Source: JANNOG01 sp964516515 | GTDB lineage: Bacteria > Actinomycetota > Actinomycetes > Actinomycetales > JBBAYJ01 | Assembly: GCA_964516515.1 (NCBI GenBank) | Contig: CAZEYA010000071.1 | Span: 1 to 17,021 of the forward strand | DNA length: 17,021 nt | Reading direction: 5' to 3' | In this document: positions 7,255 through 13,822 of the stretch, in pieces | Position numbering within the stretch: position 1 is the first letter of the stretch | Layout of the letters: every line of letters starts with the position of its first letter | Notes under the pieces: generated by a model | What the model was told of the DNA's origin: nothing | Database searches by the model: none | What the model saw: only the letters and a program-made list of their open reading frames with translations | Position numbers and translations under genes: made by a program

Positions 7255-7542
7255 TCAACCCTTCACGCGATAGGCGTCTCGGCGATGGGCGATGTCGACG
7301 ACGCTGACCGTCTGGTTTTCGTCGTCGATGCGGTAGATAACGCGGTAGGTACCCCGGCGTGCGCTGTGACGGTCCTCCAGCGGTGCATGCAGTCGCTTTC
7401 CGACACGGTGGGGGTTGTCCAGCAACGGGCCGACGATGAACTCGTAGGCCGCTAGCGCCACGGCCTCGGGCAACGTCTCGGAGAGCTGTCGGCGCGCTGT
7501 TGGGGTGATTCTGAGGACGTATCGGTCAGCTGGGGAGCTCAC
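7255..7542 (-). CDS. RelE/ParE-superfamily mRNA-interferase toxin
   Basis: This is a 95-residue basic protein. It has the RelE fold pattern: YVLRITPTARRQL at the start, a central helix (EAVALAAYEFI), NPHRVGKRLHAPLEDRHSAR, the RGTYRVIYRIDDE strand pair and VVDIAHRRDAYR at the end. The basic and aromatic residues needed for ribosome-dependent mRNA cleavage (R in R-G-x-Y-R, H-R-R, Y) are present, so it looks active. Its GTG start overlaps the antitoxin stop by four bases (GTGA), so it is translated after its antitoxin. Length is normal for the family. Confidence 0.9.
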   Translation of the reverse strand: MSSPADRYVLRITPTARRQLSETLPEAVALAAYEFIVGPLLDNPHRVGKRLHAPLEDRHSARRGTYRVIYRIDDENQTVSVVDIAHRRDAYRVKG

Positions 7543-7829
7543 GCCTCAGGCCGGTGGCTCCGACGTTCCATCGCTGCCGCCAGATCAGACTCGGACTCGC
7601 CTTCGCCGGCGGCCAGCTCAACCTCAGACATACTCAGCCGTCGCATCGTCTCCGGGTCGGACAGGATTGCGAGGGTTTCCTCAAGGGACTCGAGATCCTC
7701 GGGCGCGACCAGCACCGCGGATGGTCTCCCGTGGACAGTCACGGTGATGCGCTCATGCTGTCCGCTGACCCGGCTCACGACCTCGGACAGGTGGGCCTTC
7801 GCCTCCGCGAGCGACATCGACGTTGTCAT
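7539..7829 (-). CDS. Phd/YefM-family antitoxin
   Basis: The frame is open far upstream, but the real start is the ATG at 7829, giving 96 residues beginning MTTSMSLAEAKAHLSEVV, the classic Phd/YefM opening. This domain dimerises and binds operator DNA. VTVHGRPSAVLVAPEDLESL completes the fold, and the acidic C-terminal tail (including ELAAGEGESESDLAAAMERR) is the toxin-binding segment. The upstream frame across 7830-8267 reads through the tRNA-like scar and is not coding. A -10-like CATACT at 7837-7842 lies 7 nt before the ATG with no ribosome site, which suggests a leaderless transcript. Confidence 0.9.
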   Translation of the reverse strand: MTTSMSLAEAKAHLSEVVSRVSGQHERITVTVHGRPSAVLVAPEDLESLEETLAILSDPETMRRLSMSEVELAAGEGESESDLAAAMERRSHRPEA

Positions 7830-7844
7830 GGTCACAAGTATGAC
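7825..7844 (-). promoter_or_regulatory. leaderless promoter and possible operator of the RelE-type module
   Basis: On the minus strand GTCATACT is followed by seven bases and the antitoxin ATG. GTCAT and ATGAC (7825-7829 and 7840-7844) form an inverted repeat spanning the start, suited to autorepression by the Phd-type dimer. The same AGTATGAC string (plus strand) occurs at 6331-6338 before the CGNR gene. Confidence 0.45.
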
Positions 7845-8242
7845 TACTGAGCGGTCGGTTGTCCACATCTGCGAGGTGTCTGCGACCGCGCTCCGGACAG
7901 CATTGGCAGCGTCCGCTGTCGGCAAGTGGAACGTCTTGCTGAACGAGGCGGCCAGTTGGTCACGGCGCCGTGCCCGGTTCAGCCTCAGGTCCCAGCTGGG
8001 TCCGCCGGCACCGGCTATACCCACCACGTCGTGATCGACCCGCGCCGTACCGATAGTCGAACGGCAACTGGCGCAGCCGGCGCGTCTTGCACCCCGACCC
8101 AGCCTGGCGTTGGTTCCAATGGTGTCGGTGGAGTGGTGCGCCCGGTCTACCCGCTGGCCGTTGAGGCGGTTGGGCGATCGTGTGGAGCTCACCCACGCCC
8201 CGCTGATTCGTGACGACCCCGACAGCACTAACCCGCTGTCAC
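7845..8242. other. gene-free stretch between antitoxin and tRNA-like copy B
   Basis: Open frames here have no recognisable protein pattern and no ribosome sites. I see no clear repeat or RNA element. It may hold decayed element DNA adjoining the tRNA-like scar. Confidence 0.4.
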
Positions 8243-8366
8243 GAACCGAGGTGGGATTCGAACCCACGAAACGTTGGTTAAACGTTCAATGGTTTTCAAG
8301 ACCGTCAGCTGTACCGGCCCTGCGCGTTCCCGCTCATCCGGAGGGGCTGGGGCACCGCTCAGGCAC
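8243..8366 (-). repeat. tRNA-Ser(UGA)-like repeat, copy B
   Basis: The minus strand shows an anticodon loop CTTGAAA (plus 8294-8300) and a perfect 6-bp variable arm (AACGTT arms at 8270-8275 and 8281-8286, loop of 5). It also has a perfect 5-bp T stem with loop TTCGAAT, then the acceptor 3' strand CTCGGTT. The anticodon stem has a C-A mismatch. No 5' acceptor strand AACCGAG exists, so a normal cloverleaf cannot close. The 5' side out to GTGCCTGAG at 8366 matches copies at 1333-1460 and 16938-17021. This is a tRNA-derived scar or attachment site, or a highly divergent tRNA-like RNA. Confidence 0.7.
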
Positions 8367-8444
8367 GGCGGCAGGAACCACCTTGCTGGACTCCACTCAG
8401 CGTCGATGCGCCGAGAGCGACCGCCCTGGCGGCGATCTCGCGCT

Positions 8445-8602
8445 AGGCCCCGCTCGCTCACACCATCCTGACAGGGAGGGTCCTGGCAGCCGCGGACGAG
8501 GGTGAACGAGCCGGTTGGCATTGGCCCCACGTTGACTACGAGCCCCACCTGCATGCCTCGTACCGGGACTCCATCAGGCCCTGGCTCCCGAAGCGGACCT
8601 AA
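8445..8602 (+). other. possible coding remnant of about 50 codons
   Basis: After a TAG at 8444-8446 a frame reads LAHTILTGRVLAAADEGERA, then GWHWPHVDYEPHLHASYRDS and IRPWLPKRT, ending TAA at 8600-8602. The residue mix (W, H, Y, D, P) is unlike a random GC-rich shadow and could be the C-terminus of a lost gene. There is no start codon with a ribosome site and I recognise no family. Confidence 0.2.
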
Positions 8603-8646
8603 TGCGCCTCACCCGGTAGCCGACCGTCTACTGAACCAGGGAGATC

Positions 8647-8757
8647 ATGAACGTTGCTTCTCCGGAGCAGTTATCGCTCCCTGTCGCGGACAGCACCACG
8701 TCAGGTCCGAAGACAGGAACCGCTCCGCAGTCTCCTAATCCACTGCACACGTCGTAG
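8647..8757 (+). CDS. possible 36-residue peptide
   Basis: ATG 8647 follows AGGGAG (spacing about 4 nt) and opens a 36-codon frame starting MNVASPEQLSLPVADSTTSG and ending TAG at 8755-8757. It is hydrophilic and Ser/Pro/Thr-rich with no known motif. It ends two bases from the convergent small gene at 8760. A chance ORF is at least as likely as a real one. Confidence 0.2.
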   Translation: MNVASPEQLSLPVADSTTSGPKTGTAPQSPNPLHTS

Positions 8758-8759
8758 CG

Positions 8760-9032
8760 TCACCTGGGTAACGTGACGACGCCAAGCACTTCGCTCCCCG
8801 CCGCGAACACCAGGGCGACCGATGCCTCGTCCGTCTCGTTCGACGTCCCCGCCACGCGGCCCCCCGTGTCAGCTGCGACGACCGCAGGAGGCACGTATCG
8901 GCAGACCACCACCAACGCGGACGCGTACCGCTCCCGCATCAGCGAACCGAGCTCGACCTCACCACCGCTATCGAGGGACTCGTCGACGGCCGCCCGGACC
9001 TGAGCCCCCACGTGTCCCTCGACAGGGACCAA
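8760..9032 (-). CDS. hypothetical protein of 90 residues, TTG start
   Basis: The TTG at 9032 is preceded by a GGAGG six bases upstream (minus strand AACGGAGGCACCTA then TTG), which makes it a better start than any ATG further up. The protein is acidic and alternates hydrophobic strands (ALVVVCRYVPPAVVAADTGG, then SVALVFAAGSEVLGVVTLP) with a front helix (VGAQVRAAVDESLDSGGEVE). That is consistent with a small alpha/beta domain. I do not recognise the family. It stands alone in a gene-poor stretch between tRNA-like copy B and the OpuC operon, pointing away from the operon. Confidence 0.5.
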   Translation of the reverse strand: MVPVEGHVGAQVRAAVDESLDSGGEVELGSLMRERYASALVVVCRYVPPAVVAADTGGRVAGTSNETDEASVALVFAAGSEVLGVVTLPR

Positions 9033-9537
9033 TAGGTGCCTCCGTTTATCACCACGACATGAAGACACAACAGGCCGCCTACCCACGACCTACGACTCAC
9101 CCCGACCCTCCCGGCTGTCTGCCCCCGATGCTGCCCGCCCCGTCGCCGGGTGACGCAGCTTGCGTCGGCTGAGCTTTCCGACCGAGCTCACGCTATCGCC
9201 GGCGGCTCGTGCTGATCCGGCCCCCTCCCCGCCGCCAACCGGAGCCCCGCGTGCATCGCGGGCGGCGACGTCAGCGGCGGCTGCGCGCGTGCCGTCGGGG
9301 ATCGGCTGCCGGACGCCCGAGCGATGCTTGCGGCCTACGTCTGATGTGCCGTCCCCGCCGCGGAACGGCATGAGGCGCCTGTAAGACTGGTCGAGAGAAC
9401 TTCTCGACCAGCAAGAAAGCGAAGGCCAGGGAAGGGTGAGAGGCGAGACGCCGTACCAGAAGGAGGGGGGCGTGGGGCGGCTACAGCACCCGCCTTGTGC
9501 TTAAGGTGTCCACTCTTCGAGGCAGGCGAGGGCCAAT
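9033..9537. other. gene-free leader region upstream of the OpuC-type operon
   Basis: No convincing gene is seen. The region holds the 10-bp perfect hairpin at 9387-9411 and presumably the promoter of the transporter operon. I could not identify a -35/-10 pair with confidence. Confidence 0.4.
9387..9411. promoter_or_regulatory. perfect 10-bp inverted repeat upstream of the OpuC-type operon
   Basis: Arms CTGGTCGAGA and TCTCGACCAG flank a 5-nt GAACT loop, about 127 bp before the first transporter gene. The arms are only moderately GC-rich compared with the surroundings and no T-run follows. An operator or a structured leader is more likely than a terminator. Confidence 0.45.
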
Positions 9538-10368
9538 GTGATCGAGTTCCGCTCTGTGTCCAAGCAGTTTCCCGACGGCACACTGGCCGTCGAGGACTTC
9601 AACTGCACGCTCCCCTCACGGAAGACGACGGTATTCGTCGGGTCCTCCGGCTGCGGCAAGACCACGCTGCTGCGGATGATCAACCGGATGGTCGAGCCGA
9701 CCTCCGGCCAGATCCTCGTCGACGGCGAGGACGTCGCCCAGCAGGACAAGGTCAAGCTGCGACGTAGTATCGGCTACGTGCTGCAGGCCTCCGGGCTGCT
9801 GCCCCACCGCAAGGTCGTCGACAACGTCGCCACCGTGCCCATGCTCAACGGCGTGGCCAAGTCAACGGCCCGGGAGGCGGCGCTGGAGCTGCTCGACAAG
9901 GTGGGCCTGGACCGCGGGCTGGCCGACCGCTACCCGCGGCAGCTCTCCGGTGGTCAGCAGCAGCGGGTGGGGGTCGCCCGGGCGCTGGCCGGCGACCCCA
10001 ACATCCTGCTGATGGACGAGCCCTTCGGCGCCGTCGACCCGATCGTGCGCGAGGACCTGCAGGTCGAGCTCAACCGGCTGCAGCGAGAGTTCGGCAAGAC
10101 CATCGTCTTCGTCACCCACGACATCGACGAGGCCTTCGTCCTAGCCGACCAGGTGGTGATCCTGCGCAAGGGCGGCCGGATCGCGCAGGCCGGCACCCCG
10201 GCCGAGATCCTGGCCGACCCGGCCGACGACTTCGTCGCCTCCTTCGTCGGCGCCGACAAGGGCAAGCGTCAGCTCAGCCTCCAGCAGCGCGAAGGCGACG
10301 GCGGCGCCACCCTGGTGGTCGACGCCGAGGGCCGCCCCCTGGGCGTCCTGCGGCGGGAGACCCGGTGA
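9538..10368 (+). CDS. opuCA: OpuC/ProV-type ABC transporter ATP-binding protein
   Basis: This is a 276-residue ATPase of the glycine-betaine/carnitine/choline (OpuC-like) importer family. The GTG start has GAGGG five bases upstream. Visible motifs are Walker A GSSGCGKTT (~36-44), a Q-loop near VLQASGLLPH, signature LSGGQQQR (~140), Walker B ILLMDEP (~159), D-loop and H-loop FVTHDIDEA. It powers osmolyte uptake at the membrane with the two permeases encoded next. Full-length OpuCA/ProV proteins end in tandem CBS domains that sense ionic strength. Here only a short stub (ATLVVDAEGRPLGVLR) follows the ATPase core, so that sensing must be absent or different. The stop overlaps the next start (GTGA). 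Confidence 0.92.
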   Translation: MIEFRSVSKQFPDGTLAVEDFNCTLPSRKTTVFVGSSGCGKTTLLRMINRMVEPTSGQILVDGEDVAQQDKVKLRRSIGYVLQASGLLPHRKVVDNVATVPMLNGVAKSTAREAALELLDKVGLDRGLADRYPRQLSGGQQQRVGVARALAGDPNILLMDEPFGAVDPIVREDLQVELNRLQREFGKTIVFVTHDIDEAFVLADQVVILRKGGRIAQAGTPAEILADPADDFVASFVGADKGKRQLSLQQREGDGGATLVVDAEGRPLGVLRRETR

Positions 10369-11123
10369 ACTGGACGCTCAACAACCTTGACCTGATCCGC
10401 GAGTACACCCTCAACCACGTCCAGCTGGCCATCGTGCCGATCGTGCTGAGCTTCGTGCTGGCCCTGCCCCTGGGTTGGCTGGCCAACCGGACCCGGTGGT
10501 CGCGCGTGGTGGTGATCACGACCGGCAGCGTGCTGTACACGATCCCATCGCTGCCGCTGTTCGTGATCCTGCCGACGATCCTGCCGACCCGGGTCCTCGA
10601 CGAGACCAACCTGGTGGTGGCGCTGACCATCTACGGCGTGGCGATCATGACCCGCTCGGCGGCCGACGCGCTGGCCGCCGTCGAGCCGACCACCGTCGAT
10701 GCCGCGAGCGCGATCGGCTTTTCGGCGGCGGGCCGGTTCTTCCGCGTCGAGCTGCCGCTGGCCGGCCCGGTGCTGCTGGCCGGCATCCGGGTGGTCTCGG
10801 TGAGCACCATCGCCCTGGTCTCGGTCGGGGTGATCATCGGCTCGGAAAACCTCGGGTTCTTGTTCGCCGATGGCAAGCGTCGGGGGCTGCTCGAGCAGGT
10901 CGTGGTCGGGATCCTGATCAGCCTGCTGCTGGCTCTGGTCTTCGACCTGTTGATCGTCGCCCTCGGCAAGCTGTTGATGCCGTGGACCCGCGGTGACCGG
11001 ACCTTCTCGCGCCGCGGCGCGGCCCTGGTCGAGCCCGACCCGGCCGGCCCGATCGCCGGCGACGGCCCGTCCCTGGAGTCGTCGGCACTCGAGCCCGCAC
11101 CCACGCAGGGCAGGGCACGCTGA
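10365..11123 (+). CDS. opuCB: OpuC-type osmoprotectant ABC transporter permease
   Basis: This is a 252-residue permease with about five or six transmembrane helices. It has the binding-protein-dependent permease loop AASAIGFSAAGRFFRVELPL (EAA-type), which contacts the ATPase, and ends with a polar, Pro/Ala-rich cytoplasmic tail. The GTG start overlaps the ATPase stop by four bases. The N-terminal helix NHVQLAIVPIVLSFVLALPL is typical of OpuCB/OpuCD. It forms the membrane channel with the second permease. Gene order ATPase-permease-permease-binding protein differs from the opuCABCD order of Bacillus but is common in actinobacteria. Confidence 0.9.
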   Translation: MNWTLNNLDLIREYTLNHVQLAIVPIVLSFVLALPLGWLANRTRWSRVVVITTGSVLYTIPSLPLFVILPTILPTRVLDETNLVVALTIYGVAIMTRSAADALAAVEPTTVDAASAIGFSAAGRFFRVELPLAGPVLLAGIRVVSVSTIALVSVGVIIGSENLGFLFADGKRRGLLEQVVVGILISLLLALVFDLLIVALGKLLMPWTRGDRTFSRRGAALVEPDPAGPIAGDGPSLESSALEPAPTQGRAR

Positions 11124-11932
11124 TGGGTCCCTTCCTCAGCGCGCTGCGCTGGATCACCGACGGCGCCAACTGGCAGGCCGGCAGCCGCAGCCCGCTGCCC
11201 ATCCAGGACCGGCTGGTTGAGCACCTGACCTACACTGCGATCGCCGTGGTCATCGCCGCCCTGATTGCCCTGCCCCTGGGCTTTCTGATCGGCCACACCG
11301 GAAAGGGCCGGCAGTTCGTCATCGGGTTCACCGGCGCGATGCGGGCCGTGCCCACCCTAGGCCTGCTGTTCTTCCTGCTGATGGTCTTCGGCTACTTCCT
11401 GTCCTTCGATACCGCCCCCATCGTCGGCGCGACCATCTCCTTCGTGGTTCTGGCCATCCCCTCGATGCTGGCCGGCGCCTACTCCGGTCTGGAATCTGTC
11501 GACCGGCAGACCATCGACGCGGCGCGCGCCAACGGGATGACCGAGTGGCAGATTCTCTGCCGGGTCGAGATCCCGCTGGGGCTGCCGCTGATCATCGGTG
11601 GGGTGCGCGCCTCGGTGCTGCAGGTGATCGCGACCGTTACCATTGCCTCGTACGCTGGCCTTGGCGGCCTGGGTCGCATCATCACCAGCGGCATCGGCTT
11701 CGCCGACTACGACCTGATCCTCGGTGGCGCCCTGTTGGTCACCGCCCTGGCCCTGGCCGTCGATGCCGTCTTTGCCGTGCTGCAGCGCCTCACCGCGACC
11801 CGCGGGCTGACCGACGGCACCCAGGGGCCCCGACGTTCCATCCGCCCGCGCTCCGGCGCCGGTTCCAGCACGACCCCCGCCACCTCCGGTGGCACCGCCC
11901 GAACACCACCCCGCGCGTCAATCGACGCGTGA
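11123..11932 (+). CDS. second OpuC-type ABC transporter permease
   Basis: This is a 269-residue permease starting one base inside the previous stop (TGATG). Its helices include TAIAVVIAALIALPLGFLIG, a central block (GLLFFLLMVFGYFLSF) and an EAA-type loop ending in AARANGMTEWQI and VEIPLGLPLIIGG. The stretch ATVTIASYAGLGGLGRII matches the conserved glycine-rich segment of OpuCB/OpuCD/ProW-like permeases. The C-terminal ~45 residues are a Thr/Ser/Pro/Arg-rich tail without membrane character, longer than usual. It should pair with the permease encoded upstream as a heterodimer. Confidence 0.9.
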   Translation: MGPFLSALRWITDGANWQAGSRSPLPIQDRLVEHLTYTAIAVVIAALIALPLGFLIGHTGKGRQFVIGFTGAMRAVPTLGLLFFLLMVFGYFLSFDTAPIVGATISFVVLAIPSMLAGAYSGLESVDRQTIDAARANGMTEWQILCRVEIPLGLPLIIGGVRASVLQVIATVTIASYAGLGGLGRIITSGIGFADYDLILGGALLVTALALAVDAVFAVLQRLTATRGLTDGTQGPRRSIRPRSGAGSSTTPATSGGTARTPPRASIDA

Positions 11933-11949
11933 GACGAAGGGACACCCCC

Positions 11950-12891
11950 ATGCTCAGCACCTCCCGCCTCTCCCGCCTCGGCGTGGCCGCGCTCGGGATC
12001 GGCCTCGCCACCACCCTGGCCGCCTGCGGCTCCAGCGACCCGACCGCGGCCGGCGACTCGAGCGAGGGCGGTGGCGGCGAGACCGTCGTCGTCGGCTCCT
12101 TCGCCTTCCCCGAGAGCGAGATCCTCGGAGAGATCTACGCCCAGGCCCTCGAGGCCAACGGTGTCGATGTCGAGACCCGCTTCAACATCGGCCCGCGCCA
12201 GCAGACGATCCCCGCCCTCCAGGACGGCTCGATCAACTTGATGCCTGAATACAACGGCAACCTGCTGGCCTACTACGACCCCGAGTACACCGAGCGCACC
12301 ACCGCGGACGTCGACGCCGCACTGGTCGACGCCGTCGCCGCCGACAACCTGGAGATCCTCGACTCCGCCGAGGCCGAGGACAAGGACGCCTACGTGGTCA
12401 CCCGCGCCACCGCCGACGCGGCCGGCCTCACCTCGATCGGCGACCTGGCCGGCTTCACGCCGTTCACCCTGGGCGCCAACCCGCAGATGGCTGAGCTGGG
12501 CTACGGCATCCCGGGCCTGGAGAGCTTCTACGGCGTCAATGTCGCCGACGTGACGTTCCTCCCCATCGAGGACTTCGGCGGCCCCGACACCGTCAAGGCG
12601 CTGGTCGACGACACCGTGCAGGTGGCCGACATCTTCACCACCTCGCCGGCCATCAGGTCCGAGGATCTGGTGGTGCTCGAGGACCCCGAGAACATGATCT
12701 CCTCGCAGAACGTCATCCCGCTGATCGCTAAGAGCGCGGTGACCGACCAGATCAGAGAGACCCTCAACAGCATCTCCGCCGAGCTCACCACCGACGACCT
12801 GATCGCGCTGCGCGAACGGGTCGAGGGCGACGAGAAGGCCTCGGCCAGCACCGCGGCGACGGACTGGCTCGAGGACAAGGGTCTGCTCTGA
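11950..12891 (+). CDS. opuCC: osmoprotectant-binding lipoprotein (OpuAC/OpuCC type)
   Basis: This is a 313-residue substrate-binding protein. ATG 11950 has GAAGGGA upstream. An N-terminal signal peptide ends in lipobox LAAC (~residues 21-24), so it should be lipid-anchored outside the membrane. The OpuAC/QAT domain follows: VVVGSFAFPESEILGEIYAQ, then NIGPRQQTIPALQDGSINLM, PEYNGNLLAYY, and the FTTSPAIRSEDLVVLEDP lobe. The aromatic pair in PEYNGNLLAYY is where this family cages quaternary ammonium groups. The ligand is therefore likely glycine betaine, choline, carnitine or a related betaine. It is the last gene of the operon, separated from the permease by 17 bp and followed by a terminator-like hairpin. 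Confidence 0.9.
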   Translation: MLSTSRLSRLGVAALGIGLATTLAACGSSDPTAAGDSSEGGGGETVVVGSFAFPESEILGEIYAQALEANGVDVETRFNIGPRQQTIPALQDGSINLMPEYNGNLLAYYDPEYTERTTADVDAALVDAVAADNLEILDSAEAEDKDAYVVTRATADAAGLTSIGDLAGFTPFTLGANPQMAELGYGIPGLESFYGVNVADVTFLPIEDFGGPDTVKALVDDTVQVADIFTTSPAIRSEDLVVLEDPENMISSQNVIPLIAKSAVTDQIRETLNSISAELTTDDLIALRERVEGDEKASASTAATDWLEDKGLL

Positions 12892-12914
12892 CCCCTGCGA
12901 TCCCGCACCCCGTC

Positions 12915-12949
12915 CGAGGCCCTCTCGCCCGTGTGGTGGGGGGGCCTCG
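12915..12949 (+). terminator. probable terminator of the OpuC-type operon
   Basis: CGAGGCCC (12915-12922) and GGGCCTCG (12942-12949) form an 8-bp stem with a 19-nt loop, 24 bp after the binding-protein stop. There is no T-run, as is common for actinobacterial terminators. Confidence 0.55.
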
Positions 12950-12982
12950 CCGCGTCCCGGGTGCTCGCCCTCGGCCAGCACC

Positions 12983-13405
12983 CGGGCGCTCCGTGTCGCC
13001 GGAGGGGAGCTCGACGCCCTGCTCACCCGCCTGCTGGACGAGCGGCCCCAGGGGCCACGCGACGACGTGATCAGCGTGCTAGCGGCTGCGCGCGACCGTG
13101 GCGAGGCCACGGTCGAGGACGTCCTCGGCGTCGCGGGCCTGCTGCTGATCGCCGGATTCGAGACGACGGTCAACCTGATCGGTAACCCTTCCGTCTTCGA
13201 CCCGGGACGCACCGGCGAACCCGAGCACCTGAGCTTCGCCACGGGGATCCACTACTGCCTCGGCGCACCGCTCGCCCGCCTCGAGGGACAGGTCGCCTTC
13301 CGTCTCCTGGCCGAACGGTGGCCGCGGCTGCTCCTGGTGCCGACATCGCGACGCCGCGCCGGCGCCACCATCCGCGGCTACTCCCGGCTGCCGTTCACGC
13401 TGTGA
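12983..13405 (+). pseudogene. cytochrome P450 with N-terminal and internal deletions
   Basis: The reading frame starts without a start codon inside a P450 (ELDALLTRLLDERPQGPRDD) and reaches the I-helix (LLLIAGFETTVNLIGN) with its oxygen-binding A-G-F-E-T-T. It then jumps in frame to PSVFDPGRTGEPEHL and the haem-binding loop FATGIHYCLGAPLARLE with the ligand cysteine, and runs to a normal C-terminal end. About 85-90 residues between I-helix and haem loop, including the ExxR of the K-helix, are missing, as are the first ~200 residues. It cannot be a working enzyme. It begins just after the transporter terminator and lies upstream of the tRNA-Ser fragment at 13620. Confidence 0.75.
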
Positions 13406-13432
13406 CGACGCCACCACAGCGACGACAGGACC

Positions 13433-13450
13433 ACCTCGCACGGGCGAGGT
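13433..13450 (+). terminator. hairpin after the P450 remnant
   Basis: ACCTCG and CGAGGT form a 6-bp stem with a 6-nt loop, 28 bp after the stop. It may be the original P450 terminator. No T-run follows. Confidence 0.3.
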
Positions 13451-13619
13451 CATGACGGCCGGCATCTCCGACACGTCCCACAGCAGCCGGACGTCTTGCC
13501 CCCGGCGGGCGCGGGGGACGGGCAGTCGAGGGTGCCGCGAGCGTGTCGGCGGAGGCGCCTGTGGATAACAGCGCCCGGCGCGTTGACGACTTCCATGCAG
13601 GGCGGCATGATCGTTCTCA

Positions 13620-13680
13620 GCGGAGGGCGTGGGATTCGAACCCACGAGACGGGTGGTGACCCGCGCAACGGTTTTCAAGG
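13620..13680 (-). repeat. tRNA-Ser(UGA) 3' fragment (copy C), probable attachment site
   Basis: From CTTGAAAACCGT (anticodon loop) onward the minus strand is a well-formed tRNA-Ser 3' half: variable arm CGGGT/ACCCG, T stem CGTGGG with TTCGAAT, acceptor CCCTCCG. Upstream of the loop the anticodon-stem partner no longer matches (GCGTC instead of the ACGGT-type stem), and the D-arm and 5' acceptor are absent. Identity starting at the anticodon loop is the usual signature of a tyrosine-integrase attachment site in a tRNA gene. Unlike copies A, B and D, it lacks the shared upstream block. Confidence 0.7.
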
Positions 13681-13711
13681 ACGCTGATCGCAGGATCATC
13701 GCGCGGGCGAA

Positions 13712-13822
13712 AATGGCAAAGGCCAGGTCAGCACGGGTACGACCGTCCGCGGGCGGACGCCGATGTGCACCCTCGTGCGGGCGGGAATGGCACGCGAATG
13801 GCACGCGAGCGACGCCAGGTCA
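13712..13822. repeat. cluster of short direct repeats beside attachment-like site C
   Basis: GAATGGCACGC occurs twice in tandem (13785-13795 and 13796-13806), and AATGGCA recurs at 13712-13718. GCCAGGTCAG occurs at 13722-13731 and 13813-13822. Short direct repeats 100-200 bp from a tRNA attachment core are typical arm-type binding sites for a tyrosine integrase. No integrase gene remains nearby. Confidence 0.4.

Noticed and set aside
7539..8267. Antitoxin as a 242-residue protein from a start at 8267
   Set aside because: The first ~146 residues translate the tRNA-like scar and gene-free DNA. The Phd/YefM fold begins at the ATG at 7829.
8243..8366. Functional tRNA-Ser or selenocysteine tRNA gene at copy B
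   Set aside because: The anticodon is UGA (serine), not UCA as in tRNA-Sec. No 5' acceptor strand pairs with the 3' end, and the anticodon stem has a mismatch.
9090..9371. 93-codon minus-strand frame in the OpuC leader region
   Set aside because: It is Arg/Gly/Ala-rich with no ribosome site, and its residue pattern is that of random GC-rich sequence.
11707..13242. 511-codon frame on the minus strand opposite the binding-protein gene
   Set aside because: It is a shadow of the OpuCC-type gene, with low-complexity Gly/Val/Asp repeats and no recognisable domain.
13620..13720. Complete tRNA-Ser gene at copy C
   Set aside because: Only the half from the anticodon loop to the 3' end is present; the D-arm and 5' acceptor are missing.
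13785..13806. CRISPR-like repeats
   Set aside because: There are two adjacent copies without spacers and no cas genes; they fit integrase arm sites better.
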